The position numbers were made by a program, and so were the translations under genes. The notes under the pieces are model-generated. The model saw only the letters and a program-made list of their open reading frames with translations. It did no database searches and had not been told where the DNA came from. Positions 27,463 to 36,646 of a DNA stretch of 64,000 nucleotides are shown here, one piece after another (positions within the stretch are counted from its first letter, which is position 1; each line of letters opens with the position of its first letter). This stretch comes from Pseudomonas sp. RSB 5.4 (lineage in GTDB: Bacteria > Pseudomonadota > Gammaproteobacteria > Pseudomonadales > Pseudomonadaceae): the NCBI RefSeq assembly GCF_037126175.1, contig NZ_CP146986.1, forward strand, positions 3,004,501-3,068,500. The letters run 5' to 3'.

Positions 27463-27553
27463 CTGTGGGAGCGGGCTTGCTCGCGAAGGCGTCGTGTCAG
27501 TCAATATTTTCAGTGACTGATACACCGCATTCGCGAGCAAGCCCGCTCCCACA
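27463..27553. repeat. REP pair, family A
   Basis: Inverted copies at 27463-27487 and 27529-27553 around GCGTCGTGTCAGTC...GACTGATAC, which is itself partly inverted. Confidence 0.85.
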
Positions 27554-27577
27554 TTGGATTTTCAGTGCCTTTTGGAA

Positions 27578-28024
27578 TCAGGCCGAAGTGCTGACCAGCG
27601 AACCCGAGCTGCTCGACCCGGAATCCTGCAACGCCTGCAACAACGCCGCCGTCGCGGTCTGCAGCGAAGCCGAGGTACTGGAGATTTGCGACTCGGCGGA
27701 GGCCACGTCGGCAGCCTTGGCATCAGCGTCTTCCTGCTTGGCCTGAGCCGCTTGCAGCGCCTGCTGCTGTTCCTGCAATTGCTTTTGCAGCTCGGCGATC
27801 TGCTTGCGCAGTTCTTTCACCGAATCCGACTCACCGCTGCTGTCGGAACTGCTGTCGCCCGCCGGAGCCGCGCCACCGCCGGCCGCCACTTTGCTGGTAT
27901 CGGCGCTGACGCCCGCGCTGCTGGTTGCACTGGTTGAGGTGTCGTCACTGGCGTCGCTGATCTTGGTTTTGCTGGTGGCGGTGGTGACGGTCTGATTGAT
28001 TGAAACAGAGGTGATGCTGACCAT
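27578..28024 (-). CDS. FlxA-like coiled-coil protein
   Basis: The 148-residue protein has a Ser/Thr-rich N-terminal half (about 1-65) and a heptad-rich coiled coil (VKELRKQIAELQKQLQEQQQ at about 70 onward), then another Ser-rich tail. The layout resembles FlxA-type proteins sometimes linked to flagellar regulation. It lies 110 bases downstream of an MCP gene on the same strand. GGAG sits eight bases before the ATG at 28024. Two dyads fill the upstream gap. Confidence 0.65.
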   Translation of the reverse strand: MVSITSVSINQTVTTATSKTKISDASDDTSTSATSSAGVSADTSKVAAGGGAAPAGDSSSDSSGESDSVKELRKQIAELQKQLQEQQQALQAAQAKQEDADAKAADVASAESQISSTSASLQTATAALLQALQDSGSSSSGSLVSTSA

Positions 28025-28038
28025 GGGATGGCTCCAAT

Positions 28039-28123
28039 GCCGGTTATAGATAACCGGCCATCGGCGGCAGTCGCACGGATTTGAGATCGACTGTGTACCG
28101 ACTCGGTAACCGAACCGGTACAC
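28039..28123. promoter_or_regulatory. Two dyads upstream of the FlxA-like gene
   Basis: GCCGGTTA-TAGA-TAACCGGC (28039-28058) lies 15 bases before the start. A nested 31-base palindrome with GTGTACCG/CGGTACAC arms spans 28093-28123. One could be the end of MCP transcription and the other an operator; neither has a good U-run. Confidence 0.4.
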
Positions 28124-28134
28124 GTCGGCTGACG

Positions 28135-29757
28135 TCAGGCGCTCAGGCGCGCGGTGACTTCATTGAGTTGCCCGGACAGGCCATGCAGATTCTGGCTGGC
28201 GCTTTCGGTGCGCTGCACGCTGTTGAGGTTGGTGCTGGCGATCGAGGTGATCTCGGTCAGGTTGCGCGAGATGTCTTCGGCCACCGAGGTTTGCTCTTCG
28301 GCAGCAGTGGCGATCTGGCGGTTCATGTCGCGGATCGCTTCCACGGCGTGGGTGATGCGCTCCAGCATGGCGCCGGCCTGGGTCACTTGCTCGACACTTT
28401 CGTCGCTGCGCGTCTGACCGCTTTCGATCGCTTGCGCCGCGTCCACGGCACCGGTCTGCACGTTCTGAATGATCTGGTTGATCTCGATGATCGACTCCGC
28501 CGTACGCTGCGCCAGGTTGCGCACCTCGTCGGCGACCACCGCAAAACCACGCCCGGCCTCGCCGGCCCGTGCCGCTTCAATCGCGGCGTTGAGCGCCAGC
28601 AGGTTGGTCTGCTCGGCGATGCCGCGGATCACTTCCAGCACCTTGCCGATGCGCCCGCTGTCGGCTTCCAGACGACGGATCACCTCTGCGGTGTTGGCGA
28701 TTTCGCCACGCATCCGGGTGATGCTGTGGATGGTGCTCTGCATGACCTTTTCACCCTGCTGGGCGGACTGGTCGGCATCGTCGGCAGCCCGCGCCGCATC
28801 GGCGGCATGCCGGGCGACTTCCTGGGCGGTGGCGGACATTTCGTTCATTGCCGTGGCCACCTGATCGGTGCGGTTGAACTGCTCGTTGGTACCGCCGGCC
28901 ATGGTTGTAGCGATGGCGTTCAGCTCGCCGCTGGCGCTGTCCAGATCACTGGCGCTGCGTTGCAGTTGGGTGAAGGTTTCGGCGAGAAAATCACGCAGGG
29001 TATTCGCCGCGGCAGCAAGGTTGCCCAACTCGTCCTGACGGTCGTTGGCGACGCGTTCGGCGAGGCGCCCACGGCTCAATTGGGTGACGTAATCGATCAG
29101 CTTGCGGATCGGGTCGATCAGGTTGCGGTTGACCAGCCACAGGCTCAGCAAACCGATCAGCAGACCAGAACCGAGCATCACCAGAATCCCCAGCAGCACA
29201 GTACGGTCGGCGCTTTCGCTGATGCTGGCCGACAACACATCACCCTGTTTGCGCAGCTCGGCCACCAGTTCGCTCATCTGATCGCTGGTGGCGCGGTCCA
29301 CACCTTTGACGGCGCTGTCGCCGGCCGTTGGATCGCCACCGGCAGCGACGTAGGCATCGCGGCCTTTCTGGTAGGCGCTGCCGAGTTGGCGGTGCTCTTC
29401 ACGCAGACGCTCGATGCGGGTTTTCAGCGCCGGCTCAAGGCCTTTCTGGCCGGCCAGTTCACCGAGAATGTTTTGCACATCGCGCTGACGATCTTCGAAC
29501 TGGCCCCAGTACTTGGCCAGGTCCGTCGGTTGCTTGCCGCGCAGCAAGACGTTTTTCCACTCCTGCACCTGCACTTTGAATTGCAGGTTGGCCTCGTCGA
29601 TCAGTTGCGAGGTGTGCAACGGGCCGGCGATCAACTGGCTGTAGTTCTGCACGCCGTTGGACAGGAAATGAAAGCAGGCCAGTGCGATCAACAGCATCGC
29701 CAGCAGGCTGCCGCCCAGCAGGGCGAGAATTTGTGCTCTCAAGGATTTTTGCAGCAT
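28135..29757 (-). CDS. Transmembrane methyl-accepting chemotaxis protein
   Basis: The 540-residue receptor has an N-terminal helix ([20 protein letters not shown]), a helical periplasmic domain (about 35-190), a second membrane helix ([20 protein letters not shown]), a HAMP domain (about 210-265) and a full MCP signalling domain with [20 protein letters not shown] and [15 protein letters not shown]. The ligand is unknown. [11 protein letters not shown] is taken as the start; an ATG ten codons earlier (29787) has equally weak ribosome-site support. Confidence 0.92.
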   Translation of the reverse strand: MLQKSLRAQILALLGGSLLAMLLIALACFHFLSNGVQNYSQLIAGPLHTSQLIDEANLQFKVQVQEWKNVLLRGKQPTDLAKYWGQFEDRQRDVQNILGELAGQKGLEPALKTRIERLREEHRQLGSAYQKGRDAYVAAGGDPTAGDSAVKGVDRATSDQMSELVAELRKQGDVLSASISESADRTVLLGILVMLGSGLLIGLLSLWLVNRNLIDPIRKLIDYVTQLSRGRLAERVANDRQDELGNLAAAANTLRDFLAETFTQLQRSASDLDSASGELNAIATTMAGGTNEQFNRTDQVATAMNEMSATAQEVARHAADAARAADDADQSAQQGEKVMQSTIHSITRMRGEIANTAEVIRRLEADSGRIGKVLEVIRGIAEQTNLLALNAAIEAARAGEAGRGFAVVADEVRNLAQRTAESIIEINQIIQNVQTGAVDAAQAIESGQTRSDESVEQVTQAGAMLERITHAVEAIRDMNRQIATAAEEQTSVAEDISRNLTEITSIASTNLNSVQRTESASQNLHGLSGQLNEVTARLSA

Positions 29758-30168
29758 CGCGAGATACTCAGGACAGGGATGAGGCACGCCCGGTAAGGCG
29801 TGGAATTTTGCCGGACATCCGTGTCGGCGAGCCTTGGCTCATGGCCAAGCGCGCGCAACGTAACCTAAGCGTGATCGGCGTACCAGAGCGCTTCTTGAAG
29901 AAAATCCGACCATTGGTAGGTGAATTAAGAGACTGTGATCGACCCTGGCACAGGGTGGGAGCGGGCTTGCTCGCGAAAGCGGCGTGTCATCCACATCATC
30001 ACTCAATGATCATCCGCATTCGGGAGCAAGCCCCCTCCCACAGGATTGCCGGTAATGATCACGATCACTGTCATTTTGCAGTCACACAAGCGTCATGCGT
30101 GATTGCGATGATGCGGCTCAGTGAACCTGCCATTCCGCGACCGACACCCCTCATCGCAGCGAGCCTCC
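29758..30168. other. Intergenic region between MCP and zntB
   Basis: It contains the divergent promoters of both genes and a family A REP pair (listed separately). I see no ORF or RNA gene. Confidence 0.5.
29954..30043. repeat. REP pair, family A with a diverged right arm
   Basis: Left arm GTGGGAGCGGGCTTGCTCGC; the right arm carries CCCCCTCCCACA in place of CCCGCTCCCACA and GGGAG in place of GCGAG, so pairing is imperfect. Confidence 0.8.
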
Positions 30169-31191
30169 ATGAATCACAGCCTCGATATCAGTCATCGCGA
30201 TCCTGATTTGTTCGGTTTGCTTTACGGCTTCCGTTTTCGTCCCGGTGAACGTGGCCGCGAAGTCGATTCGGCGACCGCCCTGCGTTGTCTGCAAGACGAC
30301 AGCGACAGTGATGAATTCCTCTGGCTGCACCTGAACCTGGCGCACGCCGCGTGCGAGCGCTGGATGAAAAGTCATCTGCAATTGCCCGAAGAGTTTTTCG
30401 AAGCGTTGCACGAAGGTTCGCGCTCGACGCGTATCGAGCACGTCGACTCGGCGTTATTGGCAGTGGTCAACGACGTGGTGTTCAACCTCAGCAGCATGGT
30501 TTCCTCGGACGTGTCGACGCTGTGGGTCTGCGTGCGCAGCAAACTGATCGTCAGCGCACGCCTGCAACCGCTGCACTCGGTGGACAAATTGCGTTCGTCG
30601 GTGAAGGCCGGCGAATGCTTTCGCTCGCCGTCGGAACTGCTGGTGCACTTGCTGCGCGATCAGGGCGAAGTGCTGACGCAGATCGTGCGCAAGACCAGCA
30701 TGAGCGTCGATCAGGTCGAGGACGAATTGCTCTCCTCACGCCTGTCGACCAACCGCGCCGAACTCGGCGCCAACCGCCGGGTGCTGGTGCGCCTGCAACG
30801 CCTGTTGGCGCTGGAGCCGGGTTCGCTGCTGCGCCTGCTCAACCGTCCGCCGCCGTGGCTGCAGAAGGAAGACGTCAAGGAGCTGCGCAAATCCACCGAG
30901 GAGTTCGCGCTGATCATCAACGACCTCACCGCCCTCGGCGAGCGGATCAAACTGCTCCAGGAAGAAATCGCCGCCAACCTCAACGAACAGAGCAACCGCA
31001 CCCTGTTCACCCTGACCGTGGTCACGGTGCTGGCGCTGCCGATCAACATCATCGCCGGTTTCTTCGGCATGAACGTGGGGGGCGTGCCGCTGGCAGGTGA
31101 TCCGGAGGGGTTCTGGATTCTGGTGGCGCTGGTGGTGACGTTTACCGCGATTGCCGGGCGTTGGGCGTTTCGCAAGCGTGGGGATTATTAA
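30169..31191 (+). CDS. zntB: Zinc transporter ZntB (CorA superfamily)
   Basis: The 340-residue protein has a long N-terminal cytoplasmic domain and two C-terminal membrane helices. The pore motif is FFGMNVGGVPLAGDPEG (about 303), the GMN variant usual in ZntB rather than YGMNF-MPEL of CorA. Residues 255-290 form the long stalk helix (FALIINDLTALGERIKLLQE). It moves Zn2+ across the inner membrane. The ATG at 30169 follows GCGAGCC; the earlier frame is unsupported. Confidence 0.9.
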   Translation: MNHSLDISHRDPDLFGLLYGFRFRPGERGREVDSATALRCLQDDSDSDEFLWLHLNLAHAACERWMKSHLQLPEEFFEALHEGSRSTRIEHVDSALLAVVNDVVFNLSSMVSSDVSTLWVCVRSKLIVSARLQPLHSVDKLRSSVKAGECFRSPSELLVHLLRDQGEVLTQIVRKTSMSVDQVEDELLSSRLSTNRAELGANRRVLVRLQRLLALEPGSLLRLLNRPPPWLQKEDVKELRKSTEEFALIINDLTALGERIKLLQEEIAANLNEQSNRTLFTLTVVTVLALPINIIAGFFGMNVGGVPLAGDPEGFWILVALVVTFTAIAGRWAFRKRGDY

Positions 31192-31228
31192 GAGCAAAAG
31201 ATCGCAACCTTCGGCGGGGTGACACCGT

Positions 31229-31370
31229 CCCCTGTGGCGAGGGAGCTTGCTCCCGCTCGGCTGCGCAGCAGTCGTAAATCAGTCAACGCGGGCTCACTGA
31301 TACATTCATGTGAATGGGTTTCGGGGGCGCTTCGCACCCCAGCGGGAGCAAGCTCCCTCGCCACAGGGGG
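31229..31370. repeat. REP pair, family C
   Basis: Inverted copies of CCTGTGGCGAGGGAGCTTGC at the two ends, with inner CTGCGCAGCAG and GGGGGCGCTTCGCACCCC hairpins. A family B half-copy precedes it at 31196-31214. Together these fill the zntB-pit gap. Confidence 0.8.
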
Positions 31371-31493
31371 TATCTCTCGGCTTTAGATCAGTGGTAGGGC
31401 TAATAAAGCAAACACTGACCTGCCGCAGTCTCTCTGTAATATTTAGCAACGATCATGACCGACATTCCTTCCCTCGCTCAGGATTGTCCGCTC

Positions 31494-33107
31494 ATGGCTA
31501 CTCCCTCCCTGACCGCCCGCCAGGCCTCTGCCCCCAGTGGCAGGCCAGCCCTCGACAAGAAAACCGGCCCGTTCACCTACGTGATCTTTTTCGCGGTGCT
31601 CGCGATGGGGATGCTGTTCACCGCTTACAGCCTGATGCACGACATGCATGAGCTGGGCACCACCGTCACCACCTGGACCCCGTTTCTGCTGCTCGGCGTG
31701 GCGCTGCTGATTGCGCTGGGCTTTGAGTTCGTCAACGGTTTCCACGACACCGCCAACGCGGTCGCGACAGTGATTTACACCCACTCGCTGCCGCCGAACG
31801 TGGCGGTGGTCTGGTCGGGATTCTTCAATTTCCTCGGGGTGCTGCTGTCCAGCGGCGCCGTAGCGTTCGGCATCATCGCCCTGCTGCCGGTGGAACTGAT
31901 TCTGCAGGTCGGTTCGTCCGCCGGTTTCGCGATGATCTTCGCCCTGTTGATCGCGGCGATCCTGTGGAACCTCGGCACCTGGTGGCTGGGCTTGCCGGCC
32001 TCCTCTTCCCACACACTGATCGGCTCGATCATCGGCGTCGGCGTCGCCAATGCCTTGATGCACGGGCGCGACGGCACCAGCGGCGTGGACTGGGCGCAGG
32101 CGACTAAGATCGGTTACGCCCTGCTGCTGTCGCCGTTGGTGGGCTTCGGCTGCGCGGCGCTGTTGCTGCTGGCCATGCGCGCCTTCATCAAGAATCGCGC
32201 GCTGTACAAAGCGCCGGAAGGCAACAACCCGCCACCGTGGTGGATTCGCGGTCTGCTGATCGCCACCTGCACCGGCGTGTCCTTCGCCCACGGCTCCAAC
32301 GACGGGCAGAAAGGCATGGGCCTGATCATGCTGATTCTGGTCGGCACCTTGCCCATGGCCTACGCCTTGAACCGCACCATGCCCGCCGATCAGGCGTTGC
32401 AGTTCGCTGCCGTCGCCGAAGTCACCCAGCAAGCGCTGGTGAAAAATACCCCGCTGCCAGCCCCGGTCGATCCGCGCCCGGTGCTGTCCGATTACGTGCG
32501 CAGCAAGCAAGCCACCCCGCAACTGATCCCCGCCCTCGCCGCCCTCACCGGGCACATTGGCGAAGAGGTCAAAGGCTATGGCTCGCTGTCGAAAGTCCCG
32601 GCCGAAGCCATGGGCAACGTGCGTAACGACATGTACCTGGCCAGCGAAAGCATTCGCCTGATGGACAAGAACAAGGTCGGCAACTTCGACGCCGACACCA
32701 CTGACAAACTGCAGCTGTTCAAGCAGCAGATCGACAACGCCACGCGCTTCATTCCGCTGTGGGTAAAGATCGCCGTGGCCATCGCCCTGGGCCTCGGCAC
32801 CATGGTCGGCTGGAAACGCATTGTGGTGACGGTCGGCGAGAAGATCGGCAAGACTCACCTGACCTACGCCCAGGGCGCCTCGGCGGAAACCGTGGCGATG
32901 CTGACCATCGGCGCGGCGGACATGTTCGGTTTGCCGGTGTCGACCACCCACGTGTTGTCATCGGGTGTGGCCGGGACCATGGTTGCCAATGGCGGCGGGC
33001 TGCAGATGAAGACCATCCGCAACCTGCTGATGGCGTGGGTGCTGACCTTGCCGGCGGCGATTCTGCTGTCGGGCAGCCTGTACTGGCTGTTCACCCAGAT
33101 TTTCTGA
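31494..33107 (+). CDS. Inorganic phosphate transporter, PiT family
   Basis: The 537-residue protein has about ten to twelve membrane helices and the paired PiT signatures GFEFVNGFHDTANAVATVIY (about 80) and SFAHGSNDGQKGMG (about 263), plus PVSTTHVLSSGVAG near the C terminus. It imports phosphate with protons as a metal-phosphate complex. A large hydrophilic loop (about 310-420) separates the two halves. The ATG at 31494 has AGGA upstream; one at 31455 does not. Confidence 0.93.
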   Translation: MATPSLTARQASAPSGRPALDKKTGPFTYVIFFAVLAMGMLFTAYSLMHDMHELGTTVTTWTPFLLLGVALLIALGFEFVNGFHDTANAVATVIYTHSLPPNVAVVWSGFFNFLGVLLSSGAVAFGIIALLPVELILQVGSSAGFAMIFALLIAAILWNLGTWWLGLPASSSHTLIGSIIGVGVANALMHGRDGTSGVDWAQATKIGYALLLSPLVGFGCAALLLLAMRAFIKNRALYKAPEGNNPPPWWIRGLLIATCTGVSFAHGSNDGQKGMGLIMLILVGTLPMAYALNRTMPADQALQFAAVAEVTQQALVKNTPLPAPVDPRPVLSDYVRSKQATPQLIPALAALTGHIGEEVKGYGSLSKVPAEAMGNVRNDMYLASESIRLMDKNKVGNFDADTTDKLQLFKQQIDNATRFIPLWVKIAVAIALGLGTMVGWKRIVVTVGEKIGKTHLTYAQGASAETVAMLTIGAADMFGLPVSTTHVLSSGVAGTMVANGGGLQMKTIRNLLMAWVLTLPAAILLSGSLYWLFTQIF

Positions 33108-33120
33108 CCCCACAAATCCC

Positions 33121-33207
33121 CTGTAGGAGCTGCGGCACGCTGCGATCTTTTGATCTTGTTTTTAAAAAGCAAAATCAAAAGATCGCAGCCTTCGGCAGCT
33201 CCTACAT
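33121..33207. repeat. REP pair, family B
   Basis: Inverted CTGTAGGAGCTGC...GATCTTTTGATCTT arms around TTTTTAAAAAG; left arm has two substitutions (GGCACGC). Lies between the convergent pit and LysR genes. Confidence 0.85.
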
Positions 33208-33225
33208 TTGGATTTGTGTTGTTGG

Positions 33226-34122
33226 CTAGAGCGTCGAACGAATCACCTCCCCCAACCAATCCATGAACACCCGCACCCGCAGCGGCAAGTGCCGTTGCCG
33301 CGCATACAGGATTGAAATGCCCATCGCCGGCGCCGTGAATTGCGGCAGTACGGTCAGCAGTTCACCATTGTCCAGATGCGGCTGCATGCCGGTGCGCGGC
33401 ACCTGGATCAGGCCGAAACCGCCGAGGCACGCCGACTCATAGGCATCAGTGCTGTTGACCGTGACACTGCCCGCCATCGGCAGGCGCCGCACCTGTCCGT
33501 CCTGTTCATACACAAAACCTTCCGAGCGCGAACCGAGCACGCCGACGTAGTGCACCAGCCGATGCTGCGCCAGATCCTCCAGCGTCTGCGGTACGCCATA
33601 GCGTTCGAGGTAAGCGGGGCTGGCGCAGTTGATCATCGGAAAGTCGCCCAGATGCCGCGCCACCACCGACTGATCCGGCTGCGCGCCGATGCGCACCACG
33701 CAATCGAAACCCTCGCTGAGCAGATCGACGCGACGGTCGGTACTGCTGATTTCCAATTCCAGATTCGGGTGGCGCGCCATGAACTCAGGCAGCAGCGGCA
33801 TGATCAAGCGGCGCGCGAGAATGTTCGGCATATCGACACGAATCCGCCCGGTGAGCGACGCTGGATCCTGCCGAAACAGCCCCTCGATCTCGTCCATATG
33901 CGACAGCAGATCCTTGCTGCGTTCGTACAGCACCAGGCCGTCCTGAGTCGCCTGCACCTTGCGCGTGGTGCGTTGCAGCAAGCGTGTGCCGAGTAGGGTT
34001 TCCAGGGCCTGCACGTGCTCGGACACGGTCGAGCGTGGCAGCCCGAGACTCTCGCCGGCCAAGGTGAAACTCAACAGTTCGCTGACCCGGACGAAGGTGC
34101 GCAGCAGTTCCAGTTTGTTCAT
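33226..34122 (-). CDS. LysR-family regulator (divergent to an SDR)
   Basis: The 298-residue protein starts MNKLELLRTFVRVSELLSFT with the LysR HTH (LAGESLGLPRSTVSEHVQAL) and a complete effector domain ending RVFMDWLGEVIRSTL. It belongs to the CrgA/DhmR-like class often divergent from oxidoreductases. It is 120 bases from a divergent SDR gene, with a T-N11-A dyad between them. A much longer frame extends upstream antisense to the SDR and is not real. Confidence 0.9.
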   Translation of the reverse strand: MNKLELLRTFVRVSELLSFTLAGESLGLPRSTVSEHVQALETLLGTRLLQRTTRKVQATQDGLVLYERSKDLLSHMDEIEGLFRQDPASLTGRIRVDMPNILARRLIMPLLPEFMARHPNLELEISSTDRRVDLLSEGFDCVVRIGAQPDQSVVARHLGDFPMINCASPAYLERYGVPQTLEDLAQHRLVHYVGVLGSRSEGFVYEQDGQVRRLPMAGSVTVNSTDAYESACLGGFGLIQVPRTGMQPHLDNGELLTVLPQFTAPAMGISILYARQRHLPLRVRVFMDWLGEVIRSTL

Positions 34123-34177
34123 CAGGACACCCGTTGATTGTTCGACGGAGTCGATCAGTGATTCCGGTTTCAGTCTG

Positions 34178-34200
34178 TTTATCACCCAATGGCGGATAAA
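34178..34200. promoter_or_regulatory. Candidate LysR operator (TTTATC-N11-GATAAA)
   Basis: A perfect six-base dyad with the T-N11-A spacing typical of LysR sites lies 43 bases before the SDR start and 56 bases before the LysR start. Confidence 0.5.
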
Positions 34201-34242
34201 TAAACTTTGCTCATCACCACTCACCGCAATCGAGGATTTCAC

Positions 34243-34998
34243 ATGAGCCGCAAAATCGCATTGATCACCGGCGCCAGCCGAGGCCTTGGCAAGAACGCCG
34301 CACTGCACCTCGCCGCGCAGGGCGTGGACATCATCGGCACCTACAACAGCCGCGCCGATGAAGCCCAGGCACTGGTCGCAGAACTGGAACAACGCGGCGC
34401 CAAAGCCGTGATGCTGCAACTGGACGTTGGCCGCAGCGAAACCTTTGCCGATTTCGCCTCGCGGGTTGCGCAAGCGCTGCAGCAACTGGAGCGTCCGCGC
34501 TTCGACTTCCTGATCAACAACGCCGGGATCGGTGTTCACGCGCTGTTCGCCGAAACCACTCCGGAACAGTTCGACCTGCTGATGAACATCCAGCTCAAAG
34601 GGCCGTTCTTCCTGACCCAGCAACTGCTGCCGCTGATCAATGACGGCGGGCGCATCATCAACATCTCCAGCGGCCTGACCCGCTTCAGCCTGCCGGGCTA
34701 CGCCGCCTACGCGGCGATGAAAGGCGCGATGGAAGTGCTGACCCGCTATCAGGCCAAAGAGCTGGGCGCGCGGCAGATCGGCGTGAACATTCTCGCGCCG
34801 GGCGCGATCGAGACTGACTTTGGTGGCGGTGCGGTGCGCGACAACGCGGCGTTGAACGCGATGGTCGCGAGCAATACCGCACTGGGTCGCGCCGGGCAAC
34901 CGGATGATATTGGTGGTGCGTTGTCGATGTTGCTGGCGCCGGGCGCGCAGTGGATCAACGGGCAGCGGGTCGAGGCATCGGGCGGGATGTTCCTCTAA
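34243..34998 (+). CDS. Short-chain dehydrogenase/reductase
   Basis: The 251-residue classical SDR has the NAD(P) motif TGASRGLG (about 9), NNAG (about 90) and the catalytic Ser...YAAMK set (about 141-158). GQPDDIGGALSMLL and QRVEASGGMF fit the C-terminal SDR pattern. It probably reduces a small carbonyl compound; the substrate is unknown. CGAGGATTTCAC precedes the ATG. The divergent LysR gene is its likely regulator. Confidence 0.92.
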   Translation: MSRKIALITGASRGLGKNAALHLAAQGVDIIGTYNSRADEAQALVAELEQRGAKAVMLQLDVGRSETFADFASRVAQALQQLERPRFDFLINNAGIGVHALFAETTPEQFDLLMNIQLKGPFFLTQQLLPLINDGGRIINISSGLTRFSLPGYAAYAAMKGAMEVLTRYQAKELGARQIGVNILAPGAIETDFGGGAVRDNAALNAMVASNTALGRAGQPDDIGGALSMLLAPGAQWINGQRVEASGGMFL

Positions 34999-35033
34999 AT
35001 CCCCCATTCACTAAAAACTTTCTTGGTGAGAGC

Positions 35034-35143
35034 CTCTGTGGCGAGGGGATTTATCCCCGATGGACTGCGCAGCAGGCCCTTCTTTTCTGGATAAAAAGAA
35101 GGGCCGCTACGCGCCCCATCGGGGATAAATCCCCTCGCCACAG
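35034..35143. repeat. REP pair, family C variant (GGCGAGGGGATTTATCCCCG)
   Basis: Inverted 30-base ends enclose CTGCGCAGCAG and a second hairpin AAGAAGGGCC, giving a long cruciform-prone block between the SDR and PACE genes. Confidence 0.8.
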
Positions 35144-35168
35144 GTTTTGCATTCGCCACAGGTTGTGC

Positions 35169-35606
35169 TTATCCCGCGCATACCCGGCGGGTCACGAGGC
35201 GCTCGCGCACCACGTCATACCCCCAGTGATACACATAGGTGTACGGCAGGAAAAACAGCAGCACGCCGATGTCCAGCAAGAACGCCTGCCACAGGCTGAC
35301 CGACAGCCACCAGGCAATCAGCGGCACGCCCATCACAATCAACCCGCCTTCAAACAACAGCGCGTGGACCACCCGCGTCCAGGCGTTGTGCGCGACGTTC
35401 AGGCGCTTGAGCATGCGGTCGAAAAAACCGTTGAACAGCACGTTCCACGCCAGCGCCAGCAGAGCGATCAGCACGGTTACGGCGCCCATGTCCAACAGGG
35501 GCTTGTCCATAATCCACGCCAGCAACGGCGTGCAGATCAGGATCGCCAGAAACTCGAAACCGATGGCCTGAAAGATACGTTCAGCAATGGATTTGTTAGC
35601 CGTCAT
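35169..35606 (-). CDS. PACE-family efflux transporter (copy 1)
   Basis: The 145-residue protein has four membrane helices arranged as two repeats: RIFQAIGFEFLAILICTPLL and VHALLFEGGLIVMGVPLIAW, each followed by a helix with N...F conserved positions (WNVLFNGFFDRM; LPYTYVYHWGYD). This is the bacterial transmembrane pair layout of PACE pumps such as AceI, which export biocides like chlorhexidine or polyamines. It is divergent from a LysR gene. The ATG at 35606 gives the family length. Confidence 0.88.
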   Translation of the reverse strand: MTANKSIAERIFQAIGFEFLAILICTPLLAWIMDKPLLDMGAVTVLIALLALAWNVLFNGFFDRMLKRLNVAHNAWTRVVHALLFEGGLIVMGVPLIAWWLSVSLWQAFLLDIGVLLFFLPYTYVYHWGYDVVRERLVTRRVCAG

Positions 35607-35695
35607 GGCCTGATTCCTTGAGTGAAGAGAGTTGCCATGATCGGCCCTCACACCGATACTTCATAACCAATAACCATCGATCAAGGCGATAGTTC

Positions 35696-36550
35696 ATGGC
35701 TTCGCAGGAAGTGCTGGTGGCGTTTGTCCAGGCCGCCACTCAGGGTTCGTTTTCGGCGGCAGCGCGCAAACTGGGGCGCAGTCAGTCGACCATCAGTGCG
35801 GCAGTGGCGAGCCTGGAGATCGATCTGGATCTGGTGCTGTTCGACCGCAGCAGCCGCAAACCGACCCTGACCCCGGCTGGCCATGTGATGCTGCAACGGG
35901 CCGAGGCGATTCTGGCGGCCACCAGTCGTCTGCAAATGACCGCCCGGCAACTGGCCGAAGGCGTCGAACCGAAGCTGACGGTGGCGATTTCCGACACCTA
36001 TCAATCGGCGCGTTTCGAGGCGGCGCTGGTCGGCTTCGAACAGCGTTATCCGGACCTGGAACTGGAATGCCTGATCGCCGAGTGCGACGACCTGATCGAG
36101 TTGGTTCAGCGTGGCCGCGCGCACCTGGCGTTTGCCGAAATGCAGGACACCTATCCACCAGATCTGGTGACCTCGACCGTCGCCGAGCGCACGGACCTGG
36201 CGCTGTTCGTCAAACGTGATCATGTGTTGACCGGCATCGAATGTGTCGATCAGCAGGTGCTGGAGCAGCATCGCGAGTTACGCCTGGCGACCATCGTCAA
36301 TCCCTATGACAGCCGGGCGAAGGGCCGGGTATGGTCGGCGCCGAGTTACCTGATGCTGATGGAAATGGCGGAAATGGGCTTCGGCTGGGCGGCGTTGCCG
36401 CGCTGGCTGGTGGCGCGCTTCGGCAACGACACGCTGGTGGAGTTGACGGTGCGTGGCTGGCCGCGGCCGGTGTATGTCGATGCATTGTGGTCGCGGCTGT
36501 ATCCGCCGGGGCCGGCGGGGAGTTGGTTGCTGAGCAAAATGCTGGAATAG
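35696..36550 (+). CDS. LysR-family regulator of PACE copy 1
   Basis: The 284-residue protein has the LysR HTH (VQAATQGSFSAAARKLGRSQ) and an effector domain. It is 89 bases from the divergent PACE gene, the arrangement known for AceR-AceI. An imperfect dyad (AACCATCG...CGATAGTT, 35672-35694) ends just before its ATG and may mediate autoregulation. A similar LysR-PACE pair lies at 48.2-49.7 kb. Confidence 0.9.
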   Translation: MASQEVLVAFVQAATQGSFSAAARKLGRSQSTISAAVASLEIDLDLVLFDRSSRKPTLTPAGHVMLQRAEAILAATSRLQMTARQLAEGVEPKLTVAISDTYQSARFEAALVGFEQRYPDLELECLIAECDDLIELVQRGRAHLAFAEMQDTYPPDLVTSTVAERTDLALFVKRDHVLTGIECVDQQVLEQHRELRLATIVNPYDSRAKGRVWSAPSYLMLMEMAEMGFGWAALPRWLVARFGNDTLVELTVRGWPRPVYVDALWSRLYPPGPAGSWLLSKMLE

Positions 36551-36559
36551 GTGGTGCGC

Positions 36560-36639
36560 CCCTTCGCGAGCAGGCTCGCTCCCACAAGGATTTTGTGAAC
36601 ACCACAGATCCAATGTGGAAGCGAGCCTGCTCGCGAAAG
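36560..36639. repeat. REP pair, family A (AGCGAGCCTGCTCGCGAA form)
   Basis: Inverted copies between two convergent LysR genes; the arms carry CAGGCTCGCT rather than CAAGCCCGCT. Confidence 0.8.
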
Positions 36640-36646
36640 CGATCGG

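Noticed and set aside
33226..35007. A 593-codon open frame spanning LysR and the antisense of the SDR gene
   Set aside because: Only its 3' half (from 34122) is LysR; the rest is antisense to a clear SDR with NAD and catalytic motifs. Long antisense frames are common in GC-rich DNA.
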